Below, piece by piece: positions 1 through 9,271 of a DNA stretch of 64,000 nt (positions are counted from its first letter, which is position 1; the number at the start of each line of letters is the position of its first letter). Below the pieces are notes generated by a model. The model was not told the DNA's origin, did not search any database, and was given only the letters and a program-made list of their open reading frames with translations. A program made the translations under genes and the position numbers. Source of the DNA: Chitinophagaceae bacterium (GTDB lineage: Bacteria > Bacteroidota > Bacteroidia > Chitinophagales > Chitinophagaceae); the NCBI GenBank assembly GCA_023957155.1, contig JAMLHK010000012.1, forward strand, positions 106,273 through 170,272, written 5' to 3'.

Positions 1-697
1 GAGTTAGCATATATCAACCATCCCCGGTAGGCTATTGGTCTGCACGCCGGTAAGTATTTATACTTATCGGGCAAAATCTACCGAAAAACGAAGGGAAAAA
101 CACATCTGCCGAATTAAGTTCCTTTAAGGGTAAATCTGTAGCATCTTTGTTATCGAATCATTAGGATAGATGATCAGGCAATAGTTAAACAGTAATAGAG
201 GTTGCTTAATAACTCGCCAAACAAAGTCACATTAACCCGGCACACCGGAATAATGACCAGTTTTAAAAAACTGGTTTTTTATTTTTACAACCTGTCCGAC
301 TTAAATCAGCAAATGATGAAAAAAGAAATCACTGATTTTGATAATTCATGCGTTAAGCATTTTAAGAATGGATAAGTCAGACTAAAATTTGGTCTGTCTG
401 CATACCGGCAGATAAGCTGCGTAGCAGCCCTAATATTTATAGGAAAAAATAGAGAAAAGTAAAAAGGCGCATGGTGCCGTAATATTAAAGCCGGTTTTAT
501 ACAGGTGGCTACCATTCCTGGTCAAAAAAACCAAATAGATATTCCTTTTTGTACGTAGGGATTAGTCGTAGCTGGTGTTTATGTTTTATAATTTATCGAA
601 CAATTTAATATTGCGCCGCGCTGCGGCTTAGAGAAATGTGTTGAAACCCTTGTGGCTGCTTTTTTATAACAGTCAGAACAAAGCAGAAGCCGCTCTG
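1..697. other. Intergenic region, no convincing gene
   Basis: I see no supported gene here. A short plus-strand reading frame from the window edge stops at a TAA near base 51-53 (last residues GYWSARR). It could be the tail of a gene lying outside, but it is too short to assign. A plus-strand terminator hairpin lies at 256-286. The stretch 300-697 is downstream of nrdA. Its only longer open frame (306-515, minus) has no initiation context and no recognisable domain. Confidence 0.5.
256..286 (+). terminator. Rho-independent terminator
   Basis: A 9-bp perfect stem (ACCAGTTTT / AAAACTGGT) with a 2-nt loop is followed directly by a T-run on the plus strand. It would end a plus-strand transcript whose gene lies left of the window. 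Confidence 0.65.
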
Positions 698-2374
698 CTA
701 TCCTTCACAACTTTTACAGGTCACCAGGCTGGTTACCAGCTCTTTTGAAACACTCTGGCTGCGTTGATAATACAACGATTTGATACCCAGCTTCCAGGCT
801 TCTATGATCAGCTTATTCACTTCTTTTATGGGTAGCGCAGAAGGAATGTTCAGGTTGAGACTTTGCCCCTGATCCACATACTTTTGCCGGATGGAAGCCT
901 GTTGTATAATTTCAAGCTGACTGATCTCTTTAAAAGTCTTAAACACTTCCTTTTCATGGTCGCTGAGCCCCTGCAGGTGTTGTACGCTGCCGTGATGTAG
1001 CATGATGCTCCGCCAGGTATCTTCATTGTCCATTCCTTTTTCTTCGAGCAATATCCGGAGATATTTATTCTGCCGCATGAAATTTCCTTTAGACAGTCCT
1101 GCCTTGTAATAATTACTGCTATAAGGCTCTATACCCGGTGAAGTTTGTCCGAGTATCGCGGAGGATGAAGTAGTGGGTGCAATGGCTAACAGGGTGGTAT
1201 TCCGTTTTCCGTAACCTTTCAACAGGGGAGGCTCCCCGTATATGTAGGCGAGATCCTGGGTGGCTTTTTCTGCACGTTCCCTGATATTGCCGAATATCTG
1301 GTGCGTCAGTTGTTTGGCCTGTAGCCCTTCAAAAGGGATCATATTCTTCTGCAGGTAAGAATGCCAGCCCAATACGCCAAGTCCTAACGCGCGATGATTC
1401 TTGGCGAACCGGTTGGCATTGGCGAGATAATAGCTGTCTTCTGTTTTTGCAATAAACTCCTGCATTACGGCATCCAGGAAAAAGACAGCCAGTCGCACCA
1501 AATCCGAATCTTTCCATTCATCATACAATTCCAGGTTTAAAGAGGAGAGGCAGCATACAAAAGATTCGTCTTCCTTGCTGGGCAGCATGATCTCAGAGCA
1601 AAGATTGCTGGCATTGATCACGTAATTATAGTCCTTATAAACCTGGGGTCTGTTCCGGTTCACATTATCCGTAAAAAATATATATGGTAAACCTTTTTGT
1701 TGCCGGCATTCCAGCAACAAGGCCCAGGTGTTCCGTTTTTCTACATCTCCGTCAATCATGTCGTGCATCCAGTAGTCGGGTACACATACCCCGAAGAAAA
1801 GATTTTGAATAGGGTGCCCGATATTCTTGATTTGCAAATACTCCTGTATATCCGGGTGATCAATGTCAAGGTAAGCTGCAAATGCCCCGCGCCGTACGCC
1901 TCCCTGGGAGATCGTATCCATAGCGGTATCGAACAGCCGCATAAAGCTTACCGCCCCGCTGCTTTTCCCGTTATCGGTTACTGCGCTGCCCCGTCCCCGT
2001 AGCTGCCCGAAATACCCGGAAGTGCCTCCTCCTAATTTGGTTTGCATGATTACCTCCCCGAGTTTATAGGTAATGCCTTCAATATTATCCGGAACATGTA
2101 CATTAAAACAGGAAATAGGTAATCCTCTTTCCGTACCCATATTGGCCCACACCGGGGAGCTCAGGCTCATCCAGCCCCGTTCTATCATCTCGATAAAGGA
2201 TTCCTTCAATTCGGGTTTGTACAGCCGCTGTGCCGCTGCCGAACAAACCCGTTCAATGGCTTTGTTTACCGTTTCTCCTTTAAGCAGGTATCCCCGGTTG
2301 AGATGTTGTTCGCTTTCCTCGTTTTTCCACCAGTACCTTTCGGTTACCGGCGCTGTAGCAAATATGCTTTCCAT
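698..2374 (-). CDS. nrdA: Ribonucleoside-diphosphate reductase, alpha (catalytic) subunit, short form
   Basis: Catalytic subunit of class I ribonucleotide reductase, which reduces ribonucleotides to deoxyribonucleotides in the cytoplasm together with NrdB. All the class I signatures are visible: the first redox cysteine in SCFNVHVPD, the active-site N-x-C-x-E in NLCSEI, the second redox cysteine in VCCLSSLNL, the radical-relay Tyr pair in SLYYQRSQ, and a C-terminal shuttle pair CKSC four residues from the end. The protein is 558 residues, against roughly 750 or more for E. coli-type NrdA, and lacks the N-terminal ATP-cone. It should therefore lack dATP on/off control through that domain (inference). 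It follows nrdB with a 20-base gap, so the two form one operon read from the cobalamin riboswitch. A weak hairpin overlaps the stop codon. Confidence 0.95.
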   Translation of the reverse strand: MESIFATAPVTERYWWKNEESEQHLNRGYLLKGETVNKAIERVCSAAAQRLYKPELKESFIEMIERGWMSLSSPVWANMGTERGLPISCFNVHVPDNIEGITYKLGEVIMQTKLGGGTSGYFGQLRGRGSAVTDNGKSSGAVSFMRLFDTAMDTISQGGVRRGAFAAYLDIDHPDIQEYLQIKNIGHPIQNLFFGVCVPDYWMHDMIDGDVEKRNTWALLLECRQQKGLPYIFFTDNVNRNRPQVYKDYNYVINASNLCSEIMLPSKEDESFVCCLSSLNLELYDEWKDSDLVRLAVFFLDAVMQEFIAKTEDSYYLANANRFAKNHRALGLGVLGWHSYLQKNMIPFEGLQAKQLTHQIFGNIRERAEKATQDLAYIYGEPPLLKGYGKRNTTLLAIAPTTSSSAILGQTSPGIEPYSSNYYKAGLSKGNFMRQNKYLRILLEEKGMDNEDTWRSIMLHHGSVQHLQGLSDHEKEVFKTFKEISQLEIIQQASIRQKYVDQGQSLNLNIPSALPIKEVNKLIIEAWKLGIKSLYYQRSQSVSKELVTSLVTCKSCEG

Positions 2375-2394
2375 TGATACTTTTTTTGATTGGT

Positions 2395-3369
2395 TTAAAA
2401 CAGGTCCTGGGCGGTAATGCTCTTATCGTGCTTGGTGTAATCTACCGGTCGTTTCGCAAAAAAATCATCCAGGCTGTTGGCAAATACTTCTTCTTCAAAC
2501 CACTTCAGGGGTTTGTATTGTTCTGTTGTAATATGATATACTGCGGGAACGCCTATTTTTTCAAGGCTTTCATCAACCCGGAACTGTATAAAATGAAGCA
2601 GGTCATCCCGGCGAATGATATCTAATTCTCCTGCCTCGAAAATCCAGTCAATAATACGTTCCTCCACCTGCACCGACTCCCTCACCATATTTCCAATATG
2701 CTTTATGGTTTCTTCATTCAGTACTTCGGGGTATTCTTCCCTGATTTTATTGATGAGATAAATTCCTGCATTCGCATGTACCTGTTCATCTATGGAAGTC
2801 CAGGCAATAATATTGCTGATATTTTTCATCCAGCCTTTGAACCGGGTGAATGAAAGGATGATGGCAAACTGGCTGAAAAGAGAAACGTTTTCAATTAAAA
2901 TGGTAAACAGTACCAATGCCATGCTGTATTCGCGCTTGTCCTCAGACCTGGTGGTACTTAATGCACGGGACAGGTATTCGATACGCTCTTTAATTACAGG
3001 CACTTCTATCAGCTTTTCAAATTCATTATTATACCCCAGCACTTCCACTAACCTGGAATACGCTTCGGAATGTCTGAACTCACATTCGGCAAAAGTGCTG
3101 CCCAACCCGTTCAGCTCCGGCTTGGGAAAGTGATGGTAAAGATTTCCCCAGAAAGATTTTACGGCAACTTCGATTTGCGCAATGGCAAGCAGGCTGCGCT
3201 TTACGGCATTACGTTCTTCCGGTCGGAGATGGGAATGAAAATCCTGGGTATCGGCCGTAAAGTCTACTTCGGAATGTACCCAGAACGTACGGTTAATAGC
3301 TTCGGTAAACTGGAGTATTTCAGGATACTCAAAAGGTTTGTAATTGATCCTCTTTTCAAAAAGTCCCAT
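2395..3369 (-). CDS. nrdB: Ribonucleoside-diphosphate reductase, beta (radical-generating) subunit
   Basis: Small subunit that houses the dimetal centre and the stable radical. In the 324-residue ferritin-like protein I see W30, E67, the first E-x-x-H (E97, H100) with the radical tyrosine four residues later (Y104), E160, and the second E-x-x-H (E195, H198). This is the full ligand set of E. coli-type class Ia/Ib NrdB, so it is not a Tyr-less class Ic enzyme. It is the first gene of the operon. The start (MGLFEKRINY) is about 110 bases downstream of the riboswitch. The NrdI and NrdE features of class Ib are not seen. Confidence 0.95.
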   Translation of the reverse strand: MGLFEKRINYKPFEYPEILQFTEAINRTFWVHSEVDFTADTQDFHSHLRPEERNAVKRSLLAIAQIEVAVKSFWGNLYHHFPKPELNGLGSTFAECEFRHSEAYSRLVEVLGYNNEFEKLIEVPVIKERIEYLSRALSTTRSEDKREYSMALVLFTILIENVSLFSQFAIILSFTRFKGWMKNISNIIAWTSIDEQVHANAGIYLINKIREEYPEVLNEETIKHIGNMVRESVQVEERIIDWIFEAGELDIIRRDDLLHFIQFRVDESLEKIGVPAVYHITTEQYKPLKWFEEEVFANSLDDFFAKRPVDYTKHDKSITAQDLF

Positions 3370-3477
3370 GACAAAAGATTTAAAAAATAATACCGGCCAG
3401 GCATGGCAAACAGGTGGTGCCTGATCAGTGGTTGTTCACGCCGCAATTGCTTTTCCGCCGAAAGCGATTACCGAAAT

Positions 3478-3685
3478 TATTCCGGCAGGTCTTCTGACTC
3501 TCCCGATTTTCTGACACCTTCCCGTCACGCTACGAGCGTAACAGTGGCTGTAGTTCCAGAAAATGCAATGCATAATACGCATCGGGATTACAGCTACGGG
3601 GATAGCTCCCGGTTTACACGGGATTCCCTTTTAATGAAAATTCGCCGATGGCGAACTTCAACCGGAACAGGATGTAAAATAAAAG
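3478..3685 (-). promoter_or_regulatory. Cobalamin (adenosylcobalamin-type) riboswitch upstream of nrdB
   Basis: Read on the minus strand, the segment shows the canonical order of conserved blocks: AAAAGGGAATCCCGTGTAAA, then GGAGCTATCCCCGTAGCTGTAATC, then GCCACTG, then GGGAAGGTGTCAG, and finally the B12-box AGTCAGAAGACCTGCCGG near 3481-3500. The aptamer ends about 110 bases before the nrdB start. That gap contains a CAGGCA/TGCCTG hairpin that could serve as the expression platform. Cobalamin would be expected to switch the B12-independent reductase off when a B12-dependent class II enzyme can work (inference from the known logic in Streptomyces and others). Confidence 0.9.
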
Positions 3686-3888
3686 ACTAAAATGTATTAC
3701 AGGCGGAATTGTTATACACCGGATGTTGAAAACCTGCCAAACCGGCTCCCCGTTTCGTTTTTAACTATATGCTTATTTCCGGCGGGCATAAAGCAGATGC
3801 TGAAGTATTTTTAACTGCAGCGGCCGGCAAAGTATAGAAAATATATTCCCCGGCAGGTGGCTTTTTTCCGGGTTTTATGAGTATATAG

Positions 3889-3923
3889 TTTGACTTTTGA
3901 CCTCCCCAAAAGGTATAATTTTG
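3889..3923 (+). promoter_or_regulatory. Bacteroidota-type promoter for the phosphatase cluster
   Basis: A TTTG (3889-3892, with a second at 3896-3899) precedes a perfect TAnnTTTG -7 element (TAATTTTG, 3916-3923), giving 23 or 16 bases of spacing. It lies about 100 bases upstream of the first phosphatase start at 4023 and has the right polarity. Confidence 0.5.
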
Positions 3924-4022
3924 ATTAATGGGAGGGGGATTAAAATATTCATCCTGCGGACAATGTGGTATAGCTTATTGAATAAGCTAACTTTGAACCC
4001 GCTTCTCCATAAAAAAATAAAT

Positions 4023-5120
4023 ATGAAAACAAAGACCATTTCCTGTTTTACACTGGCTTTATTTCTATGGTTTTCGGGCACTGCGCAAAATAAAATTGAG
4101 AATATTATTGTTGTTACAACCGATGGCTTACGCTGGCAGGAGTTTTTTAACGGAATGGATACAGCACTGGCTAATAATCCTGAATTTAACCAGAAGCAGA
4201 AAGATTATATTTACACTACTTACTGGGATGCTGATGCCGGGGAAAGACGTAAAAAGCTGTTACCGTTTATCTGGAGTACATTTGCTGCCAACGGGCAATT
4301 ATACGGTAACCGGGCTTATCATAATTATGTCAATACCGTTAATCCGTACTGGTTTTCTTACCCGGGGTATAATGAAATGTTTACCGGTTTTGCCGATACC
4401 GCCATCAATAAAAACAGCTATCCCGATAACCCGAACCTGAATGTGTTTGAGTTCCTGCATAACCAGCCCGGCTTTAAAAATAAAGTAGCGGCTTTCGGAT
4501 CCTGGGAAGCCTACAGGCGTATTTTACGAAAGAAAACCGCCGGCTACCCGGTTATTTCCGCTTTTGATACGATTGACTGGAAAGATGCCACGTATACCGA
4601 AAAGATGATCAATAAAATGAAGCTGGATTCGTATAAAGCCGAACAGGAAGAAGGCGCTATGGATGTGTTTACGCATTACCAGGCCATGGAATACCTCAAG
4701 ATCAGGCAACCTAAAGTATTATATATCGCATATCTCGAAACAGATGAATGGGCGCATAGCAGGATGTACAGGAGTTATCTTGATGCGGCTCATCATGTAG
4801 ATGCCTGGCTTCAGCAGCTCTGGAATTATGTGCAGAGTCATCCTGCGTACAGGAATAAAACGGCATTATTGATTACAACGGATCATGGCAGGGGAGATGT
4901 TAATAAGGTGCAATGGACAAGCCATGGCAGTAAAGTAACAGGGGCTGACCAGATATGGATTGGGGTAATGGGTCCGGGTATACCGGCCAAAGGAGAAGTG
5001 CGGACCTCAATGCAACTGTATCAAAGGCAGGTAGCTCAGACTATTGCTTCTTTGTTAGGAAAAACATTTTCGGCTGCCCACCCGGTGGCCCCGGCAATTC
5101 AACAAATTAAAGAGAAATAA
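4023..5120 (+). CDS. Secreted alkaline-phosphatase-superfamily hydrolase (paralogue 1)
   Basis: Exported phosphoesterase-like protein of the alkaline phosphatase/phosphodiesterase superfamily, 365 residues from the chosen start. I chose the ATG at 4023, not the upstream in-frame ATG at 3897, because it opens directly into a signal peptide (MKTKTISCFTLALFLWFSGTAQ) and 3897 lies in the promoter. Superfamily metal motifs are visible: TTDGLRW near the mature N terminus, the ETDEWAH segment, and TTDHGRG followed by a SHGS segment near the C terminus. It is closely related to the gene at 6780, from which it is separated by a GDPD/esterase gene. The exact substrate (phosphomonoester, diester or sulfate) cannot be told from sequence. 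Confidence 0.8.
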   Translation: MKTKTISCFTLALFLWFSGTAQNKIENIIVVTTDGLRWQEFFNGMDTALANNPEFNQKQKDYIYTTYWDADAGERRKKLLPFIWSTFAANGQLYGNRAYHNYVNTVNPYWFSYPGYNEMFTGFADTAINKNSYPDNPNLNVFEFLHNQPGFKNKVAAFGSWEAYRRILRKKTAGYPVISAFDTIDWKDATYTEKMINKMKLDSYKAEQEEGAMDVFTHYQAMEYLKIRQPKVLYIAYLETDEWAHSRMYRSYLDAAHHVDAWLQQLWNYVQSHPAYRNKTALLITTDHGRGDVNKVQWTSHGSKVTGADQIWIGVMGPGIPAKGEVRTSMQLYQRQVAQTIASLLGKTFSAAHPVAPAIQQIKEK

Positions 5121-5130
5121 ATAACCACCC

Positions 5131-6780
5131 ATGCGAAGAATCCTGTTTGTATTCCCTCTTTTCCTCTCCGTTTTCCTTTGCTTTGGCCAGCAGAAAGCAC
5201 CCTTGCCTGAAACGCAGTATAACCTGGCGGTAATTGCGCACCGGGGAGACCATACTCATGTGCCCGAAAATACACTTGCAGCCGTAAGAGCCGCTATTAA
5301 AAGCGGTGCAGATTATGTAGAAGTTGATCTGCGTACTTCTAAAGACGGTTACCTTGTTAACCATCATGATGGTACGGTGGATCGTATGACCAATGGTACG
5401 GGTAACATCAAAGACCTGACCCTGCAGGAAATAAAACGGCTGAAAGTTGCCGACAAAGAAAAACCGACAAAAAAAACATACCGTATCCCCACCTTCGGTG
5501 AGATATTGAAGGTATGTAAAGGAAAAATAAATATTTATCTTGATTTTAAAGATGCGGGCGTAGCCGAAACCTATAAGCAGATCCGGGAGGCGGGGATGGA
5601 AAGGCAGGTTGTGGTATATGTGAATAGTATATCGCAGTATAAGGAATGGAGAAAGACCGCACCGGCAATGCCTTTGATCCTCAGCGTCCCCAAAGAGGTA
5701 AAAACAAAAGATCAGCTTACCTTCCTGCTTGGGCAGGGAAGCATTGAAGTGCTCGATAATGTGTATGATAAGGAAATGATATCGGCTGCCAACGATGAAG
5801 GAGTAGCTGTTTGGCTGGATGTACAGAGCAAAGAGGAGAACCCTGAAATATGGAATGCTGCTTTGCAAAAAGGTATACAGGGTATTCAAACCGACAATCC
5901 CGGGGCGTTGATCGCTTATTTGAAGAAGGATGGGTTGCGGAATGGTATGGGGAAGAATCTTGCTAAGGAAGATCCTTATTCGAAATACAAAAAGAAAGCC
6001 TACAGGGAGTTTAAAAATGTAAAATATGGAAAGGCGCCCGGAGATGAAAATATGCTTGACGTATATTTCCCGAAAGATATGCCGGCTAATGCCAGGGTAA
6101 TTGTATACATACATGGTGGCGGCTGGACCCGTGGCGACAAAGGTGAGTTTCCGAAGCAACTGGTTGAGGAACTGGTTGGGAAAAGAGGCTACCTCGTTGC
6201 TTCCATAAACTATCGTTTGGTAAAAGACGGGAATGACCGTTTCCCTGCACAGATTGAAGATGTTAAAAAAGCGCTGGAGTTTATTTCGGGGAATGCCAAA
6301 AAATATGGCTATAACGGTAACGAATATGCGTTAATGGGAGGTAGTGCGGGGGCTCACCTGGCTATGCTGTATGCCTATGGCTATGATGAGAAGAAGCAGG
6401 TGAAAACAGTAGTTGACCTGTGGGGACCTACCGACCTTACCGACAAATCTGTACGTCCGGATGGAAGCGATGCGGATAAGACCGTGATTAATTTCCTCGG
6501 TGAAAAAGATGAAAACGCACCGATAGCTAAAGAAGCCAGTCCTGCTTACCACCTTACTAAGGAAACCGGGGTACCAACAATTTTATTTCACGGAGGTGAG
6601 GATCCGCTTGTAAAAGTGAGCCAGGCAGAAAACCTGTATAAAAAACTACAGGGACTGGGAATACCGGCACAGCTGGAAATTTACCCCGGGGAAAAGCATG
6701 GTGTCGGACCGGCTTCGGCTATTGATGTATTTAATAAAACCTTTTCATGGCTTGAAAAATATTATCCTTCCACTAAATAA
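5131..6780 (+). CDS. Secreted GDPD / alpha-beta hydrolase fusion
   Basis: A two-domain exported enzyme of 549 residues. A signal peptide (about 1-20, ending FCFGQ-like) is followed by a glycerophosphodiester phosphodiesterase domain (about 30-275). Its metal and catalytic residues are visible as AHRGD (37-39 region), PENT, VEVDLR and NHHDGTVDR. The second domain (about 295-545) is an esterase of the HGGG type: oxyanion motif IHGGGW near 327, nucleophile GGSAG near 405, an Asp in GGEDPL near 490 and a His in KHGVG near 523. GDPDs cut glycerophosphodiesters to glycerol-3-phosphate, so the esterase could remove acyl groups first (inference). It starts 10 bases after the preceding stop and overlaps the next start by one base, which supports an operon. 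Confidence 0.85.
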   Translation: MRRILFVFPLFLSVFLCFGQQKAPLPETQYNLAVIAHRGDHTHVPENTLAAVRAAIKSGADYVEVDLRTSKDGYLVNHHDGTVDRMTNGTGNIKDLTLQEIKRLKVADKEKPTKKTYRIPTFGEILKVCKGKINIYLDFKDAGVAETYKQIREAGMERQVVVYVNSISQYKEWRKTAPAMPLILSVPKEVKTKDQLTFLLGQGSIEVLDNVYDKEMISAANDEGVAVWLDVQSKEENPEIWNAALQKGIQGIQTDNPGALIAYLKKDGLRNGMGKNLAKEDPYSKYKKKAYREFKNVKYGKAPGDENMLDVYFPKDMPANARVIVYIHGGGWTRGDKGEFPKQLVEELVGKRGYLVASINYRLVKDGNDRFPAQIEDVKKALEFISGNAKKYGYNGNEYALMGGSAGAHLAMLYAYGYDEKKQVKTVVDLWGPTDLTDKSVRPDGSDADKTVINFLGEKDENAPIAKEASPAYHLTKETGVPTILFHGGEDPLVKVSQAENLYKKLQGLGIPAQLEIYPGEKHGVGPASAIDVFNKTFSWLEKYYPSTK

Positions 6781-7904
6781 TGACAGAGGTGATGTATAAA
6801 ATAATACTGCTTGCCGGGTGGCTTGCGCTGTATGGATGTTCTGCCGGGAATACTACCGGGGAAGAAGGTAAGATCGAAAACATAATCGTGATTACGTCTG
6901 ACGGCTTGCGTTGGCAGGAGTTATTTAAAGGCATGGATAGTCTTATAGCCGCCAACGGCAGTTTTAACCAGGGACATCGTGACAGTACGGAGATGTTCAA
7001 AAATTATTGGGACGATAATGAGCTGGAAAGAAGAAAGAAGCTGCTTCCGTTTTTCTGGGATACTATTGCGCAAAAGGGGCAGCTCTATGGAAATCGAACT
7101 TATGATAATAAAGTGGATGTTGCTAATCCGTATTGGTTTTCTTACCCGGGATATAGTGAAATCTTTACGGGCTATCCGGATACAGCGATTAATACAAACG
7201 GATATAAAGCTAATCCTCATATTACGGTACTGGAATACATTAATCAGCAGGAGGGATTTAAAGGGAAGGTAGCTGCTTTTGGTGCCTGGGGAGCTTTTGA
7301 TCGTATTCTGAATAAGGAGCGTTGCGGATTTCCGGTTGTGTCTGCTTTTAGCCCAACAGGCGGAGATCATCCGACACCTAAGGAAGAACTCATCAATGCT
7401 ATGCTAAAAAATTCCTATAAACCTTTTGGTCAGGGAGAATGCCTTGATGTGTTTACACATTATGCCGCTATGGAACATCTGAAAGAGAAGAAACCCCGTT
7501 TGCTTTTTATTGGGTACGGTGAAACAGATGAATGGGCGCATGCCGGAAGATACAGAGATTACCTTGATGCCGCAAAACAGGTGGATACCTGGATAAAGGA
7601 AATATGGGAGTTTATTCAAACCACTCCGCAGTACCGCAACAAAACAGCTCTTTTCATTACGGTGGATCATGGACGGGGTGATATCAACAAGGATCAGTGG
7701 ACAGGTCATGGCAGTAAAAGTGTGCAGGATTCTCATGAAATGTGGATGGCGGTGCTGGGCCCGGGGATACCTGCCAAAGGGGAAGTAAAAACACCCGGAC
7801 AATTGTACCAGAAGCAGTCGGCCCAAACCATTGCTTCTTTGCTTGGATTACATTACGAGGCGGAGCATCCCATAGCGGAGGAAATAAAAGAGATTAAGAA
7901 CTAA
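6780..7904 (+). CDS. Alkaline-phosphatase-superfamily lipoprotein (paralogue 2)
   Basis: Second copy of the phosphatase-like protein at 4023, up to 374 residues. The ATG at 6780 overlaps the previous TAA. An in-frame ATG at 6792 gives a cleaner lipoprotein signal (MYKIILLAGWLALYGC) and may be the real start. Unlike paralogue 1 it carries a lipobox cysteine, so this copy is membrane-anchored while the other is probably soluble. The same motifs are kept: TSDGLRW, GETDEWAH and TVDHGRG followed by GHGS. An alternating duplication with the GDPD fusion between the copies is the simplest history. Confidence 0.8.
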   Translation: MTEVMYKIILLAGWLALYGCSAGNTTGEEGKIENIIVITSDGLRWQELFKGMDSLIAANGSFNQGHRDSTEMFKNYWDDNELERRKKLLPFFWDTIAQKGQLYGNRTYDNKVDVANPYWFSYPGYSEIFTGYPDTAINTNGYKANPHITVLEYINQQEGFKGKVAAFGAWGAFDRILNKERCGFPVVSAFSPTGGDHPTPKEELINAMLKNSYKPFGQGECLDVFTHYAAMEHLKEKKPRLLFIGYGETDEWAHAGRYRDYLDAAKQVDTWIKEIWEFIQTTPQYRNKTALFITVDHGRGDINKDQWTGHGSKSVQDSHEMWMAVLGPGIPAKGEVKTPGQLYQKQSAQTIASLLGLHYEAEHPIAEEIKEIKN

Positions 7905-7926
7905 TTTTTAAGCGGCTTCATATCTT

Positions 7927-9213
7927 ATGATTTATTCACGTAAAAGTAAGGCCAGGGTTTGCGGGTATGCCGGCATGATAGGAATATGTCTTTTTTTTAG
8001 CATCATTGTTCATGCGCAGCCTGTAGCTGAAAATCCTTTTCCCCCGATGCCGGTACCGGACAGGATTGTGCTGAATGTTACGCAGGACCCTTCCTCTTCC
8101 ATTGCCGTTAACTGGCGTACATGCGATACCGTTAGAACCGGTTATATAGAGATCGCACCGTTAACGGCCGATCCGCGCCTTGCGGATAAGGCGTTGCGTA
8201 TCCCGGCAAAAAGCGAAGCCTTCCGGTTCGAAAATATTTCGGCTACCTATCATTCGGCAACCGTGCAGGGATTAACACCCGGTACATCCTATATGTACAG
8301 GGTGGGGAAGGAGCGGTATTGGAGTGAATGGTTTCATATTAAAACCGCCGGTAAGCCCGGTGATAAGCTCTCCTTTATATACCTGGGTGATGCACAGGTG
8401 GGATTAAAAACACTATGGCCCAGGGTAATCCGGTCTGCTTACGCTAAAATGCCCGAAGCCAGTTTGATTTTATATGCCGGTGATATTGTGAACCGGGGTA
8501 ATAATGACAGTGAATGGGGGGAATTATTTTATGGGGGAAGCTTTATTCACAGTACGATACCGGGGATGCATTCTCCGGGTAATCATGAATATGCCCGTAC
8601 GGGAGACACCCTTTCCGCTTTCTGGCGTCCGCAATTTTCATTGCCTGAAAACGGCCCGGAAGGATTAAAAGAATCCTGCTATTATACCGATGTACAGGGT
8701 ATGCGGTTTATTTCCATTAATTCATATCGTGTGGAAGAATCTGATGAGGATTTACAAAAGCAGCAAATCTGGGTGGATTCTTTGCTTCGAAATAATCCCA
8801 ACCAATGGACGGCTGTTTTGTTTCATCATCCGTTCTATTCCATCCGCCCGACACGGGATAATATCAGGATGAGAAATACCTTTAAGCCTTTGTTTGATAA
8901 ATATAAAGTGGATATCGTATTGCAGGGACACGATCATGCCTATGCACGGGGAATGCAGAAAATTGAAGGGGCTACACATAAGGAAAAGTCAGGAACCGTA
9001 TATATCTTATCGGTAAGCGGGCCAAAAATGTCTTCCGTATTTGAAGGCACCTGGATGGATGTGTCGGCAACATTTACGCAGCTGTATCAGCTGATAACGG
9101 TTGAAGGAAATACGCTGAGCTATAAAGCATACACCGCTTCTGGAGATCTGTATGATGCTTTTGATTTAGTAAAAAGAAAAGGTAAGTCCAATAAGCTGGT
9201 GGAAAAAAAATAA
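7927..9213 (+). CDS. Secreted purple acid phosphatase (copy 1)
   Basis: Metallophosphatase with the plant-type purple acid phosphatase layout. An N-terminal hydrophobic export signal (about 13-31) is followed by a fibronectin-like domain (DRIVLNVTQDP to WFHIKTAG) and the catalytic domain. The dimetal motifs are in order: GDAQ (D155), GDIVNRG (D186), GNHE (N219-H220), the FHHP segment and GHDHAYARG. It releases phosphate from organic esters outside the cytoplasm. Copy 2 follows after 58 bases in the same direction. Length 428 residues, typical of bacterial members. Confidence 0.88.
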   Translation: MIYSRKSKARVCGYAGMIGICLFFSIIVHAQPVAENPFPPMPVPDRIVLNVTQDPSSSIAVNWRTCDTVRTGYIEIAPLTADPRLADKALRIPAKSEAFRFENISATYHSATVQGLTPGTSYMYRVGKERYWSEWFHIKTAGKPGDKLSFIYLGDAQVGLKTLWPRVIRSAYAKMPEASLILYAGDIVNRGNNDSEWGELFYGGSFIHSTIPGMHSPGNHEYARTGDTLSAFWRPQFSLPENGPEGLKESCYYTDVQGMRFISINSYRVEESDEDLQKQQIWVDSLLRNNPNQWTAVLFHHPFYSIRPTRDNIRMRNTFKPLFDKYKVDIVLQGHDHAYARGMQKIEGATHKEKSGTVYILSVSGPKMSSVFEGTWMDVSATFTQLYQLITVEGNTLSYKAYTASGDLYDAFDLVKRKGKSNKLVEKK

Positions 9214-9271
9214 CCTGTCAGAAACAACACGTGTACATGTTTAATTATATCTCTTATCAGACCTGATTACC

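Noticed and set aside
306-515. Minus-strand open frame of 69 codons
   Set aside because: No start context, low-complexity residue mix and no domain.
3264-3690. Small frames over the riboswitch
   Set aside because: Structured RNA explains the sequence, and the frames lack starts or families.
5107-6159. Long minus-strand frame (350 codons) opposite the GDPD/esterase gene
   Set aside because: Antisense shadow of a clearly functional enzyme. Its translation is rich in Phe/Tyr/Ile as expected of a reverse frame.
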